DNA of 64,000 nucleotides from Skermanella rosea (GCF_016806835.2 NZ_CP086111.1:3282001-3346000); one strand, 5' to 3'. Positions 17,162-26,647 are shown, counted from the stretch's first letter. The notes: generated by a model from the sequence alone, not told the origin. Numbers and translations are program-made.

Positions 17162-18505
17162 TCATCCCTGCCTATCTGCACCATTGCCGCGCAGAGGCGC
17201 TTCGGCAGCGGGGGATGGGTTCGAAGGGGTTACGCGCCAGATCGTGTTCGAAAGGTCGTCTGCGACGATCAGGGCGCCCTCCGGATCAACCGTGACGCCG
17301 ACAGGCCGACCGTAGGTCTTGCCGTCCTCGCCGTAGAACCCGGTCACGAACTCCGTCGGAGGACCGGCAGGGCGACCGTCGCGGAACGGTACGAAGATCA
17401 CCTTGTATCCACTGGGAACGCTTCGGTTCCAACTGCCATGTTCCCCGACAAACACGCCGTCGGTGAACTGGTCGCCCATCGCGGGAGTGGAGAAGGCCAG
17501 GCCAAGCGCGGCGACATGCGATCCCAGGCTATAATCGGGCCGGATCGCCGAGGCGACCTTCTGCGGATCTTGCGGCCGAACGCGCGGATCCACGTTCTGG
17601 CCCCAATAGCTGTAGGGCCAGCCGTAAAAGCCGCCTTCGCGGACCGACGTCAGGTAATCGGGGACAAGGTTCGGGCCAAGCTCGTCGCGTTCGTTCACCA
17701 CCGCCCATAGCTCGCCCGATCCCGGCTGGATGGCGAGGGCGGTAGGATTGCGGAGGCCGGTGGCGTACGGCTTGTGCGCTCCCGTCTGGGCATCCACTTG
17801 CCACACCATCGCGCGGTCAACCTCGGCAGCCATCCCGCGTTCCGTGATGTTGCTGTTGGAGCCGATGCCGACATAGAGGAAGCGTCCGTCAGGACTGGCG
17901 GTCAACGCCTTCGTCCAGTGATGATTGATCTCGGATGGCAGGTCGGTGACCTTGACCGGCGGTCCGTCGGCTCGCGTCTGTCCCTGACGGTAGGCGAACC
18001 GCACCAGAGCATCCTGATTGGCAACGTAAAGCTGATCGTCGACCAGCGCGAGGCCGTAGGGCGCGTTCAGATTGTCGGCGAAGACGGTGCGTTCTTCGTA
18101 GACGCCGTCACCGTCGCCGTCCCGCAGCAAGGTCAAGCGATTGCCGCTCTCGACCGAAGTCGTTCCCTTGGCCTTGATGACGCCCGCGATGATGTCCTTC
18201 GGCCGTAGCGCCGGCGCCGAGCCGCCCCTCCCTTCGGCAACGAGGATATCGCCGTTGGGCAAGACGAGGGTCTGGCGCGGAATGCCGAGGTCGGTGGCGA
18301 TGGGTGTGATCGTATAGCCTTCCGGCACGACCGGTCGCCGATCGCCCCACAGCGCGGGATCGGCGATGTTCATGCTGGGAAGCAGCCCGCGTTGTTGCTC
18401 GGGGAGCTGTGGATTGGAGCCGTACTCCGGCGGGGCTGGATCGCCATCGCAGGCGGTCAGCAGGGCCGTGAGCGCGGTCGCGGCCAGCAAGCTGGAATAT
18501 CTCAT
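17162..18505 (-). CDS. PQQ-dependent sugar dehydrogenase-like lipoprotein
   Basis: A 447-residue secreted protein: the N-terminal signal ends in a lipobox (LTALLTACDG), so it should be a lipoprotein. The rest is a beta-propeller of the GDH/sorbosone dehydrogenase family that uses pyrroloquinoline quinone. Motifs seen include VLPNGDILVAEGRGGSAP, LRDGDGDGVYEERTVFADNL, GLRNPTALAIQPGSGELWAV and GVFVGEHGSWNRS. The start at 18505 overlaps the upstream DUF2231 gene by 4 nt. This pair often travels together in proteobacteria. The substrate cannot be told. It interrupts the photosynthesis cluster and is not expected to act in it. Confidence 0.85.
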   Translation of the reverse strand: MRYSSLLAATALTALLTACDGDPAPPEYGSNPQLPEQQRGLLPSMNIADPALWGDRRPVVPEGYTITPIATDLGIPRQTLVLPNGDILVAEGRGGSAPALRPKDIIAGVIKAKGTTSVESGNRLTLLRDGDGDGVYEERTVFADNLNAPYGLALVDDQLYVANQDALVRFAYRQGQTRADGPPVKVTDLPSEINHHWTKALTASPDGRFLYVGIGSNSNITERGMAAEVDRAMVWQVDAQTGAHKPYATGLRNPTALAIQPGSGELWAVVNERDELGPNLVPDYLTSVREGGFYGWPYSYWGQNVDPRVRPQDPQKVASAIRPDYSLGSHVAALGLAFSTPAMGDQFTDGVFVGEHGSWNRSVPSGYKVIFVPFRDGRPAGPPTEFVTGFYGEDGKTYGRPVGVTVDPEGALIVADDLSNTIWRVTPSNPSPAAEAPLRGNGADRQG

Positions 18506-18930
18506 TTCATCCCTCCCACGCGAAGGCTGGAGAAGCCGAGCCAAGTCGCCAGAATGGCGAGCACGGTAACGATCGCCGAAAGGATGAGCCCTTCCGGCAT
18601 CGTTGCCCAAGCGTCGCGCGCATGGACGAACGAGTTGATGAGGCCGAGCCCGAAAGTGGCAAGCAGCAGGAGAAAGTAGATGAGGGGTCGCCCTCGGCGC
18701 CGGTCTGCGCGGATCAAATCGATGAAAGCCCACAGGAGCGCGAAACCGGTGAAAGCCTCGCCACCCGCAATCAGCCAGGAGGCGAAATTGCTCCACTGGA
18801 TCTGGTAAGTCGAGGTATAGGCAATGTCGCTGAGCAGGCCACCCAGGAACAGCGGGATAGTGGCGGCGAGCAGCACCGCATGAAAGGGCTGAATCGCCCT
18901 TGCCGGTCTTTCATCATAAGCAACAGCCAC
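18502..18930 (-). CDS. DUF2231-type membrane protein
   Basis: A 142-residue protein with four hydrophobic segments and the early IQPFHAVLLAATIPLFLGG that resembles the DUF2231 opening. The C-terminal helix runs to the end. It overlaps the start of the PQQ-type dehydrogenase by 4 nt (ATGA), so the two are one transcript. Such membrane partners may pass electrons or anchor the dehydrogenase, but this is conjecture. The ATG at 18930 is the only in-frame start near the first helix. Confidence 0.7.
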   Translation of the reverse strand: MAVAYDERPARAIQPFHAVLLAATIPLFLGGLLSDIAYTSTYQIQWSNFASWLIAGGEAFTGFALLWAFIDLIRADRRRGRPLIYFLLLLATFGLGLINSFVHARDAWATMPEGLILSAIVTVLAILATWLGFSSLRVGGMK

Positions 18931-19147
18931 AGCGTCTTCTCCTTGCCCGACCAGACTTTGCGCCGATGCACCGAGCGAGATGCATCAGGGAAAGCCCGAA
19001 TACGAGGCCAACAGTACCAGCGCCCAAAATCTGTACTGAACGCAGTGTGCGAAACGCGAGCGCACGAACCTTGTTCCGGGCAGCTATCCGGCTTTGGCGG
19101 AGGCCCCTGGATGATCACCGGAGCGATGAACCGCACCCTCCACGCTG

Positions 19148-19162
19148 TCGGCCTTCGGCCGA
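19148..19162 (-). terminator. Hairpin downstream of MFS gene
   Basis: TCGGCC-TTC-GGCCGA is a perfect 6-bp stem 35 bp beyond the stop of the leftward MFS gene. No T run follows on the minus strand, so termination is only suggested. The rest of the 267-nt gap 18931-19197 shows no gene. Confidence 0.3.
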
Positions 19163-19197
19163 GGCCGAGCTACGGTACTCAGGTTCGGGCATGAGAA

Positions 19198-20400
19198 TCA
19201 GGACGGGCTCGGTTGGATGCGCTTCAGCCGTGCGCCGAACCACAGCGCCGTGGCAAGCGGCGGCGTGGCGGCGGCCAGGAACATGGGCAGGGGACCCTGA
19301 GCAGCTGCCAGCAGCCCTGCGAGCGCCGGACCGAGCACACTGCCGGCCGCCATGCAGAGCAGCGCCGCCGTGAAACCGAGAGTGCTGCGCCCCGGAAACA
19401 GCCGCACGCTCCAGAACGAGAACACCGCGCTCACCATCATGATCGCCGCACCGTGCAGCCCGGAGGCTGCGATCACCGCGATCCACGACGTCGGCGCGAC
19501 CGCGATCAGCATGAGCGACAGAGCCGCTGCGGTGAAGATCAGGCAAAGCAGCGGCGCAAGCCCGATCCGGGCTTCGATCCGCCCGGTCGCGAGGCCGAGC
19601 ACGCCGAACATCCCGTAGGCGAGAAAGATCACGACCGAGGCCACCTCGTCCGAAAGGCCAGGCAGGCCGCCGGCCGCCACGACCCGGTCGGCCGCGAAGG
19701 ACAGGAAGATCGCGTTCGTTATCCCGAAGCAGAGCGCAGCACCATACAGGGGAATGGCAGCGCGCCGGGTAAGGCCGCCCGCTGCCGCGCGCGTGTCGGG
19801 GGAACCCTCCGGGGTCGGCTTCCGGCCCCGGCTCGACGGCAGCCCGACCTGTGCGATCGCGGCAAGGGCAAGCCCGCTGAGCGCGAAGCCAATCCAGGCT
19901 CCCCGCCAGTCCAGGGCTCCTTCCGTCACGGCGAGCGCGAGCCCGGCGGCGGCCGCGACTCCGAAGGTGGTTCCGGTCGATACCACGGAGAGCGCGGTGG
20001 CGCGCGCCTCGCTGGGCACCACGCGCTCGGCCGCGTCGTTGAACGGCGCCCAGCAAAGGCCCGCACTGGTTCCGGCGAGGGCGATGCCCAGTGCAAGGAT
20101 GCCGGAGCTCCCGGCCGCCGCCACGGTCGCGAAACCGATCGACGCCGCCACGGCGCCCGTGGTGACCGCGACGCGCTCGCCAAATCGCCGGCCGATCCAG
20201 GCGCTCGCCAGAAGCGCCACGAGGAAGGCCAGGAATCCCGAGCTCGCGATCATTCCGGCCATGGACGTCGAAAGCGCGAACTCTTCCCGGAAGGCAGGCA
20301 GGAAGAGGCCGAATCCCATGCGGGCGGGACCGAAGGCCACGGCCGTGGCGATCAAACCGGCGGTCGTCAGCCGGATGGTCGGAGTGAATAGTGTCCTCAT
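19198..20400 (-). CDS. MFS transporter
   Basis: Major facilitator superfamily permease, 400 residues, with about 12 hydrophobic segments in two halves separated by a basic loop near residue 190-200 (LPSSRGRKPTPEGSPD). The start MRTLFTPTIRL at 20400 was chosen because the longer frame adds a non-membrane, low-conservation stretch. GRRFGERV after the second helix is the MFS loop 2-3 motif. It resembles the YbfB/YjiJ-type subgroup; the substrate is unknown. It lies in the non-photosynthetic block with the dehydrogenase pair and the protease. Confidence 0.85.
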   Translation of the reverse strand: MRTLFTPTIRLTTAGLIATAVAFGPARMGFGLFLPAFREEFALSTSMAGMIASSGFLAFLVALLASAWIGRRFGERVAVTTGAVAASIGFATVAAAGSSGILALGIALAGTSAGLCWAPFNDAAERVVPSEARATALSVVSTGTTFGVAAAAGLALAVTEGALDWRGAWIGFALSGLALAAIAQVGLPSSRGRKPTPEGSPDTRAAAGGLTRRAAIPLYGAALCFGITNAIFLSFAADRVVAAGGLPGLSDEVASVVIFLAYGMFGVLGLATGRIEARIGLAPLLCLIFTAAALSLMLIAVAPTSWIAVIAASGLHGAAIMMVSAVFSFWSVRLFPGRSTLGFTAALLCMAAGSVLGPALAGLLAAAQGPLPMFLAAATPPLATALWFGARLKRIQPSPS

Positions 20401-20576
20401 GCGTTGCCGTCCTCCAGCACTCCCGTCCCCCTCGCCATTCTGCGAGGATGGGAAGAAGACACGCGCTCCGCGCATGTTCTCCTTCCATGGCGATCGTGCA
20501 TCGAGCGGAATTGTTTCAGCCCGACACCGGCAATTTTCGCTGGATCTTTCGAATGCCCTTCAATCCGGAGGGCCCG

Positions 20577-20798
20577 CTACCGCGCCGCGGTCCTGCCCAG
20601 GACTTCGTAGACCACCTTCACGCCGTCGATGGCGTCGGGAAGCGATGCCTTGGGCACCGGCTCGCACAGGTTGACCTTCACCGCATAGGAGTCGCCGACC
20701 TTGGTGATGCCGACCCCGGTCACGGTCCCGCAGCGGCGGGCGGCTTCGCCCGCCTTGGGTTTCACCCGTCTGGCCTGGTCTATCGACACGTTCGACAT
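20577..20798 (-). CDS. Small protein paired with trypsin-like protease
   Basis: Predicted 73-residue protein (MSNVSIDQARRVKPKAGEAA onward), starting 9 nt after the protease stop. It carries a GVGITKVGDSYAVKVNL strand pattern followed by PDAIDGVKVVYEVLG. This pattern resembles the short beta-alpha-beta unit found at the N-terminus of some bacterial trypsin-like proteases, where it may act as a propeptide. Here it would be a separate chain, possibly a chaperone or inhibitor of the adjacent enzyme. The family is not firmly recognised. A 176-nt gap with no visible gene separates it from the MFS gene. Confidence 0.6.
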   Translation of the reverse strand: MSNVSIDQARRVKPKAGEAARRCGTVTGVGITKVGDSYAVKVNLCEPVPKASLPDAIDGVKVVYEVLGRTAAR

Positions 20799-20807
20799 GG
20801 TCTCAAT

Positions 20808-21914
20808 TTAAGCAATAAGCTGTTCGACTGCCAGTTCCAAATTCAGAGTTTCCATGACAAGGGTTAAATCATTGGCATTGGTCACGCCCTTGCCGTTGCT
20901 TCCGCCATGGTCGCTGCCGGCGAACAGCAGCGCGCAGGCGTCGCCCTCGCGGTCGAGGATCAGGGCGCCGCTGTCGCCGCCGCTGCTGAATGCGCCGTCG
21001 CCCGCTCCCTCGATCTCGATCTGCCGGTCGAAACGGATCTGGCCCCGGTCGTAATCGACCACCACGTCATCCAGTTCGATGGCGGTCACCACGCCGCGGG
21101 TCAGGCCGGTGGTCCGGCCGATCTTGACGACCTCGTCGCCCGGTTCGACCGGCCGGTCTCGCAGGCCGCGCAGCAGGCCGAAGCCGGTCACCGAACGGGG
21201 ATCGAAGGGGACCCCTTCGGCCATGACGGCGCATGCCGCGTCCATCAGGTTGGAACCCTCGGTCTTCATCGGAACGGTGCCGGCCAGCGTGCCGATGCGG
21301 TCCTTGAAGCGCCGCCCGCCGTCGAACCGCCCGGGCTGGAGCACGGCGTCGCCCGCCTTGGCCAAGTCCTCGTTCGCCAGCACATGGTTGTTGCTCAGCA
21401 GGACGGTCCGCCCGGTCTCCCGATGCCTGAAGAATCCGCCCAGGCTGCCGGCGGTGACGGCATGGTGCCCGACCGAGCAGCCGATCAGCAGCGGCCTCTG
21501 GCGCAGGCGGAACCAGGGCGGCATAGGACCGTGGACGGCTGAATCGGCCGTGGTCCGCTTGGCGATGCGCCCGACATAGCGGATATCCACCTCGCTGTGC
21601 GCCGCGGATTCGAGCCGGCGCCGCAAATCGCCGTCATCCTCGAAGGTGCGGCGCTGGAGACGGACCGCGAGACGGTACTGGTCCGGGCCGGGTCCCCGGG
21701 CGATGCCGAGGGCGACGCCCCTCTCCGGCTTCACCGCACGCCGGATCGGGCCGGCGGCCAGCCCGAAGCTGCGTGCTTCCCGAGCCTCTCTCAGCAGCGG
21801 TCCGAGGATGTCCGCGGAAACTTCGGCCTTCAACGCCCTTACCGAACTCAACTCCAATCCATCACCCCATCTTTGTCCATCGCCGTCATCTGTGGCCAAG
21901 AAAGTCCAGGCCAA
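20808..21914 (-). CDS. Trypsin-like (chymotrypsin fold) serine protease
   Basis: A protein of up to 368 residues. The catalytic triad can be read: His in VLLSNNHVLANEDLA, Asp in NLMDAACAVMAEG and Ser in FSSGGDSGALILDREG. The fold resembles bacterial trypsin-like proteins with no obvious signal peptide, so it may be cytoplasmic. The start is weak: the longest frame begins with TTG at 21914 inside a repeat that overlaps the end of the upstream hydrolase gene by 29 nt. TTG codons at 21857 and 21830 are alternatives. A 73-residue companion gene follows. Confidence 0.8.
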   Translation of the reverse strand: MAWTFLATDDGDGQRWGDGLELSSVRALKAEVSADILGPLLREAREARSFGLAAGPIRRAVKPERGVALGIARGPGPDQYRLAVRLQRRTFEDDGDLRRRLESAAHSEVDIRYVGRIAKRTTADSAVHGPMPPWFRLRQRPLLIGCSVGHHAVTAGSLGGFFRHRETGRTVLLSNNHVLANEDLAKAGDAVLQPGRFDGGRRFKDRIGTLAGTVPMKTEGSNLMDAACAVMAEGVPFDPRSVTGFGLLRGLRDRPVEPGDEVVKIGRTTGLTRGVVTAIELDDVVVDYDRGQIRFDRQIEIEGAGDGAFSSGGDSGALILDREGDACALLFAGSDHGGSNGKGVTNANDLTLVMETLNLELAVEQLIA

Positions 21915-21923
21915 GAAAGTCCA
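21869..21923. repeat. Dispersed repeat copy plus 15-bp tandem duplication
   Basis: Positions 21869-21899 match, in reverse orientation, 44521-44551 (31 bp with one mismatch; shared core includes TTGGCCACAGAT and ACGGCGATGGACAAAGAT). It is followed by an exact 15-bp tandem duplication at 21894-21908 and 21909-21923 (GGCCAAGAAAGTCCA). The element supplies the last residues and stop of the alpha/beta hydrolase and the proposed TTG start of the protease. Confidence 0.75.
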
Positions 21924-22800
21924 GATATGAGGACACGAACTCGTCGGGCCACTCGAAATGGACCAGCGCCCCGGCGTCGAACGGCTGGGGCCGCCAGTTC
22001 GGCTTGTCCTTCAGCCAATCCACGCCACTGAAATCCTTGAAGTCGCCCCGCGTGCCGTGGGGCATCCAGACCGGCACGGACAGCCGCGCATAGAGATCCC
22101 GCACGTCCCTGCTGAACAGCCGCCCCGACAGGAAGGCGAAGGGCGCGAAGCGGGCGCCGGGCTGGTGCGCGGTGAGGTAGTCGTAATCGACCATGCCGTC
22201 GTCGACACCCTTGGAACCCCAGGTCCGCTCCAGGAAGTACCGGATGCTCTGCCGGCTGACCAGAAGGTCGTAGAGCTTCGGCCCCCACAGCGGAAAGCTG
22301 ACGAACCGGTAGACCCCCGGCACCTCGCGCGAGGCCTTCGTCCTGATCCCGCCATGGGCCTTGGTCGATCCCTTGCTGAAGCCGGTCGGGGTGACGAAGG
22401 CGAGCGTGCGGATGCGCTCCGGCCGCTCGACGGCGGCGCGCGCCAGGAACTCGGACGAGAGCGACAGCGCCAGCGCATCGACCGGTTCGGCTCCCATATC
22501 CTCGGCGATCACGTCCAGCATGTCGTGGGTCGCATCGGTGAACAGCCGGATGTCGTAATGGCGGCCCGACCGGTCCGAATGGCCGTAGCCAGGCAGATCG
22601 ACCGCGTAGACGCGGCGGTGCGCCACCATGCGCTCGAAGATCGGCTTCACCTCGTAGGCGGAGGCCGCGGCGTTGATGCTGTGGACCAGCAGCAGGGGCG
22701 GTCCGTCGCCGGCCACATAGTAGGCCAGACGCCCCGCGCGCCGGCTGGTCTCCCGCAGGTCGCCGGCGAGCGCGGGGGGAAGGGTTGGGGCGCGCATCAT
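21886..22800 (-). CDS. Alpha/beta hydrolase beside bchO
   Basis: A 304-residue alpha/beta hydrolase. The oxyanion strand is LLLVHSINAAASAYEVKP, and a Ser nucleophile lies in VDALALSLSSEFLARAA, where the usual GxSxG glycines are replaced by Ala and Ser. The acid may be in HGTRGDFKDFSG and the His in ALVHFEWPDEF. The ATG at 22800 follows AGGAG at good spacing; a second ATG is next to it. The last residues (LDFLGLDFLGHR) come from a repeat element. It is 110 nt downstream of bchO, itself a hydrolase-fold protein, and may be a photosynthesis-linked accessory, by location only. Confidence 0.75.
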   Translation of the reverse strand: MMRAPTLPPALAGDLRETSRRAGRLAYYVAGDGPPLLLVHSINAAASAYEVKPIFERMVAHRRVYAVDLPGYGHSDRSGRHYDIRLFTDATHDMLDVIAEDMGAEPVDALALSLSSEFLARAAVERPERIRTLAFVTPTGFSKGSTKAHGGIRTKASREVPGVYRFVSFPLWGPKLYDLLVSRQSIRYFLERTWGSKGVDDGMVDYDYLTAHQPGARFAPFAFLSGRLFSRDVRDLYARLSVPVWMPHGTRGDFKDFSGVDWLKDKPNWRPQPFDAGALVHFEWPDEFVSSYLDFLGLDFLGHR

Positions 22801-22910
22801 CAAGGACTCCTGCCGTCGTGCTCCAGGAGAGCACTCTTCTCGATTGCTCGCCAGCGGATCAACACCTTGGGGATGAAAAGGTGCCTCGCCCACCCTCAGC
22901 GGAGCGGCCC

Positions 22911-23771
22911 TCAGCGGGAATGGCGCAGGATCAGGTCGGCGGTCAGGTCGGGCCGCTCCTCGTGGGCCAGATGACCCAGGCGCCCGAGCGTATCGATCAC
23001 TGCCGAGGGCAGCAATCCGCGCACCCGCTCCGCCTGTTCCGGCGGAACAGCGGTATCTCCGGACGAAACGGCCAGGACCAGCCTGGGCTCCAGCCGGCGC
23101 AGGTCGCGGACCAGGGGATGCAGGTCCCAGTTCGCCATCATGCCCAGCGCCGCCGACACGTGTCCCGGGCAGCGGATCAGCCGGCCATAGAATTCCATCC
23201 CGGCACGGTCCGGGACCGAGCCGGTGTTGCGGATCAGCCGTTCGACCGCGCGCGCGTCGGCGGTCCAGGAGAAGACCCGGGGCGCCAGCGGGTTGAGGAC
23301 CAGCAGCTTCGCCAGCGGCATGAAAAGATGGCCGGCCGCCCCCCGGAACGGCAGGAAGGCGCCGTTGAGCGCGACGATCACGCGCGGGCGGATCAAATGG
23401 TCGAGCGCCATGCGGGCCAGGATGGCGGCGCCTGCGGAATGGCCGGCCGCGACATCCGGCGAGACCTGAAGAGTTTCGAGCAGGGCCGCGACCGCCCGCG
23501 CCATGCCCGGAAGCGACAGGCGATGACCCGGCAAGGGGTCGGTGAAGCCGTGGCCCGGCAGGTCGGGGGCCACCACGGTGAAGTCCCGGGCCAGAAGCGG
23601 CATCAGGCCGCGCCAGGAATGGGTCGCGGCCCCGGTGCCGTGGAGCAGCAGGATGACGGGACCCTCCCCCATCCGCTGGACGTGCCAGCGCAGGCCGGCG
23701 GCGGTGACGAAGCTGCTGGTCTCGCGGTGGGGCCAGCCGCGCCCTTCCCGCTCCCAGGCCGGCCGCCTCAT
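22911..23771 (-). CDS. bchO: BchO, magnesium chelatase accessory hydrolase-fold protein
   Basis: BchO, 286 residues, belongs to the alpha/beta hydrolase family that accompanies bchD and bchI. It carries LLLHGTGAATHSWRGLMPLL, the nucleophile elbow DVAAGHSAGAAILARMAL, an Asp in VSSGDTAVPPEQ and the His in LGRLGHLAHEERPD. The precise reaction is not settled; it is thought to assist magnesium-protoporphyrin formation. The ATG at 23771 overlaps the bchD stop by 4 nt, giving the conserved order bchI-bchD-bchO. Confidence 0.92.
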   Translation of the reverse strand: MRRPAWEREGRGWPHRETSSFVTAAGLRWHVQRMGEGPVILLLHGTGAATHSWRGLMPLLARDFTVVAPDLPGHGFTDPLPGHRLSLPGMARAVAALLETLQVSPDVAAGHSAGAAILARMALDHLIRPRVIVALNGAFLPFRGAAGHLFMPLAKLLVLNPLAPRVFSWTADARAVERLIRNTGSVPDRAGMEFYGRLIRCPGHVSAALGMMANWDLHPLVRDLRRLEPRLVLAVSSGDTAVPPEQAERVRGLLPSAVIDTLGRLGHLAHEERPDLTADLILRHSR

Positions 23772-25513
23772 GAAGCGGGTTGCGGTGCCGCCATTCGGAC
23801 GGCTCGGGAGATCGCGGCGGCGTCGGCCCTGGGCAACGGCAGATAGGGTGCCCGCATGCCGTCGGCCAGCCGCCGCGCCGCCGGTTCCGGATGGGCGGAG
23901 GTATCGACCAGCAGCGCCCGCAGCCCGGCGGCGGCGACCCGGCGGGCGGCGATGAGCGCGTCGCCCTCGGCGGCGGCGCGCCCCGTCGAGCCGTCGCGGC
24001 AGACATTGGCCCGGCCGTCGGTCAGCAGCACCAGCGCCGGGGTTCCGCCCCGGCGTTTCACGGAGTCCGCCAGGGCGGAGGCGGCGTCGATCCCGGCCGC
24101 CAGCGGCGTGCCGCCTCCCCCCGGCAGGGCGGCGAGGCAGCGCTTCGCCCGGGCCAGCGAGCGGGTCGGCGGCAGCAGGAGCTCCGCCTCCCTGCCCCGG
24201 AACGCCACCAGCGCCACCTCGTCCCGCCGGACATAGCAGTCGGCCAGCAGCAGTTCGACGGCGCCCTTGGCCTCCGCCAGCCGGTGGAAGGCGGAGGAGC
24301 CGGAGGCGTCCACCACGAAGATGGTCGTCGTCCGGCTCCGCCTTTTCAGCCGCGCGATCCGGAAATCCTCCGGCCTGACCTGGATGCGCGGAGCGGTCCC
24401 GGAAACTGTCCCGGGAGCGGAATCGAGCGCATCGGCGCGCAGGCGCTGCCAGGGCGCCGCCGCCCGTAGGGTCTCGATGACGTTGAGCCGCGCTCCCGCC
24501 CGGGCGGGGCCGCGACGGAGGCCGGCCGGGCGTCCACCCGCGGCCTGGGCGACGGCGCCAGCCTTGCCGGCCGGCTGGGCACGGCGGCCGGCATTGGCGA
24601 GGCTTCCCAGTCGCTTGAGGAGGTCTTCCGGAATGGCGGCCCGCGCCGCCTCCAGCACGACATCCTCCAGAGGTTCACTCTCGCGCTCGGAAACAGGGTC
24701 GGGGTTCTTTTCCGGCTCCTGAGGTTGCTCCGGTTCCTGCTCCGGCGGCGCCGGAAGGCACGTCGCGCGCGGCGCCAGGACCAGGCGTGCCGCCAACGCG
24801 GCGTCCGCCTCCGCGATTTCGCTTCGGCCTTCCAGGGCGGCGGCGGCCCGCGAGGCGGAGAGGGCCTGCAAGGCGGCTCGGATCGAGCCGATCCCCAGGG
24901 CTGCCGCCGTGCCGCACAAGGCCTCGACCACCGCGCCGGATGCCGCGACCTGGCCGATGCGCCGCCGTGCCTCGGCGATATCGGCGGCGGAGCGGTACGG
25001 CGTTCCGACCTGCCCGATGGCAATGGCACCGAGATCGAGGTGGAAGGCGAGGCGTTCGGTCAGCACCGCCGCCGGCTGCTCGTCGGCATCGCCCTCGTCA
25101 AGGGCGACAAGCCCGAAGCGGGCATCAAGGCTGCGGGCGAAACCGTCGCGCTCCAGCCGGACCTCGCCCCGGTCGAGGACGGCGGCCAGCCGGGCCGCCA
25201 TGGCCGGCGGCAGCCGCTCCGCCATGGCCAGCAGGACGACACCTCCGCCGGACCGCGCCAGGATGCCCTGCTCGACCACGGGCCGCCCGGCCCGGAGGGT
25301 CGCCGCGAGGTCCAGGCCGCCCAGCAGCCGGTCGTCCGTGACATGGCAGGGCACGCGGAGGAACGGCGCGGTTCCCGGCAGCAGACCGCGCAGCAGGTCC
25401 AGCCAGCGGTCCCGCACCGGGCCGGGAGCGGCCCGAACCGAGACACCGCCGAGCCCCGCCGGATCGACCGCGAACAGCACCGCGGCGGCTGCGGCATCCT
25501 CCCAGGAACTCAT
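23768..25513 (-). CDS. bchD: Magnesium chelatase subunit D
   Basis: BchD, 581 residues, is the scaffold ATPase-like subunit of magnesium chelatase, which inserts Mg2+ into protoporphyrin IX at the start of the bacteriochlorophyll branch. A degenerate AAA+ domain fills the N-terminal half. A Pro/Glu-rich linker (about residues 260-295) follows, then a C-terminal integrin I (VWA) domain whose MIDAS motif is [20 protein letters not shown]. The ATG at 25513 overlaps the bchI end by 4 nt. BchH, the porphyrin-binding subunit, is not in the window. Confidence 0.94.
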   Translation of the reverse strand: MSSWEDAAAAAVLFAVDPAGLGGVSVRAAPGPVRDRWLDLLRGLLPGTAPFLRVPCHVTDDRLLGGLDLAATLRAGRPVVEQGILARSGGGVVLLAMAERLPPAMAARLAAVLDRGEVRLERDGFARSLDARFGLVALDEGDADEQPAAVLTERLAFHLDLGAIAIGQVGTPYRSAADIAEARRRIGQVAASGAVVEALCGTAAALGIGSIRAALQALSASRAAAALEGRSEIAEADAALAARLVLAPRATCLPAPPEQEPEQPQEPEKNPDPVSERESEPLEDVVLEAARAAIPEDLLKRLGSLANAGRRAQPAGKAGAVAQAAGGRPAGLRRGPARAGARLNVIETLRAAAPWQRLRADALDSAPGTVSGTAPRIQVRPEDFRIARLKRRSRTTTIFVVDASGSSAFHRLAEAKGAVELLLADCYVRRDEVALVAFRGREAELLLPPTRSLARAKRCLAALPGGGGTPLAAGIDAASALADSVKRRGGTPALVLLTDGRANVCRDGSTGRAAAEGDALIAARRVAAAGLRALLVDTSAHPEPAARRLADGMRAPYLPLPRADAAAISRAVRMAAPQPAS

Positions 25514-26610
25514 GCGTCGAACAGGTCGGCGACGGCCCGCTCGACCCGCGCGGTCGATCCCGCCTCGTCCAGGGGATTGCGCCGCAGGCGATGCCGCAGC
25601 GCCGGCAGGGACACTTGGCGGAGATGCCGGTCCAGCACCTCGCCGGCGCCGTCCAGCGCGGCCATGGCGCGGGCGGCCCGGACGAGGGTCAGTTCGCCGC
25701 GCAGCCCGTCGGCGCCCAGAGCCATGCACAGGCGGGCCGCCCGCTCGATCGCGGCGTCGGGCACCTGGACCAGCGGCAGCCGGATCCGGGCAGCCTCGAT
25801 GCTCCGGCGAAGGCGGGTCTCCTCCCGCTTCCATTTCGCCATGAAGCCGGTGGGATCCCGCTCGAACACGTCGCGCCGGCGAACCACCTCGATGCGCTCC
25901 GCCAGGTCGGTGGGCGTCCTCACCTCGACCGACAGGCCGAAGCGGTCGAGGAGCTGCGGCCGAAGCTCGCCCTCCTCCGGATTGCCGCTGCCGACCAGCA
26001 CGAAGCGGGCGGGATGCCGCACGCTCAGCCCCTCGCGCTCCACCACGTTCTCGCCCGACGCCGCCACGTCGAGCAGCAGGTCGACCAGATGGTCCTCCAG
26101 CAGGTTGACCTCGTCGATATAGAGGAAGCCGCGATGCGCCCGGGCCAGCAATCCCGGCTCGAAGCGCTTCTCGCCCCGGGTCAGCGCCCGCTCCAGGTCG
26201 AGCGCCCCGACCACGCGGTCCTCGGTGGCGCCCAGCGGCAGGTCGACCACGGGGACCGGCACCCGCCTGCTCTTCAGCGCCCCGCCGGCGCGGGCGGCCC
26301 TGCACTCGGCGCACAGCGAGGCGGGATGCGCGGGATCGCAGTTGTAGGCGCAGCCCGCCACCGCGCGCATCGGCGGCAGCAAGGCCGCCAGCGCGCGGAC
26401 CGCCGTGGACTTGCCCGTGCCGCGGTCGCCGAACACCATCACGCCGCCCAGGCTGGGATCGACCGCGGCGGCGAGCAGGGCCAGCTTCATCTCCTCCTGG
26501 CCGACGATCGCGGAGAACGGGAACAGCGGGCGCGACGACCGGCGTTCCGGCACCGCCCGCGGCACGGCCGGGGCTTCCGCGACGGGATGGACGAGCGCGA
26601 CAGAGGCCAT
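25510..26610 (-). CDS. bchI: Magnesium chelatase ATPase subunit I
   Basis: BchI, 366 residues, is the AAA+ motor of magnesium chelatase. It has Walker [20 protein letters not shown], Walker B in [18 protein letters not shown], and the sensor/arginine region [20 protein letters not shown]. The cysteine-containing insert [19 protein letters not shown] typical of BchI is present. The start [10 protein letters not shown] at 26610 was preferred to an upstream in-frame ATG at 26703, because the latter adds 31 residues of unrelated sequence. The 37-nt gap to bchP contains a short hairpin (AAAGCC...GGCTTT near 26630) but no T run. Confidence 0.95.
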   Translation of the reverse strand: MASVALVHPVAEAPAVPRAVPERRSSRPLFPFSAIVGQEEMKLALLAAAVDPSLGGVMVFGDRGTGKSTAVRALAALLPPMRAVAGCAYNCDPAHPASLCAECRAARAGGALKSRRVPVPVVDLPLGATEDRVVGALDLERALTRGEKRFEPGLLARAHRGFLYIDEVNLLEDHLVDLLLDVAASGENVVEREGLSVRHPARFVLVGSGNPEEGELRPQLLDRFGLSVEVRTPTDLAERIEVVRRRDVFERDPTGFMAKWKREETRLRRSIEAARIRLPLVQVPDAAIERAARLCMALGADGLRGELTLVRAARAMAALDGAGEVLDRHLRQVSLPALRHRLRRNPLDEAGSTARVERAVADLFDA

Positions 26611-26647
26611 GGTCAACTCCCGGACTGAAAGCCGTTCAGGCTTTACC

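Noticed and set aside
18931-19197. Small open frames in the gap between the DUF2231 and MFS genes
   Set aside because: They are short, overlap each other on both strands and lack ribosome sites or domains.
26629-26645. Hairpin AAAGCC-GTTCA-GGCTTT between bchP and bchI as a terminator
   Set aside because: Only 6 bp and without a T run; it would break an operon that is normally continuous. Mentioned under bchI but not called.
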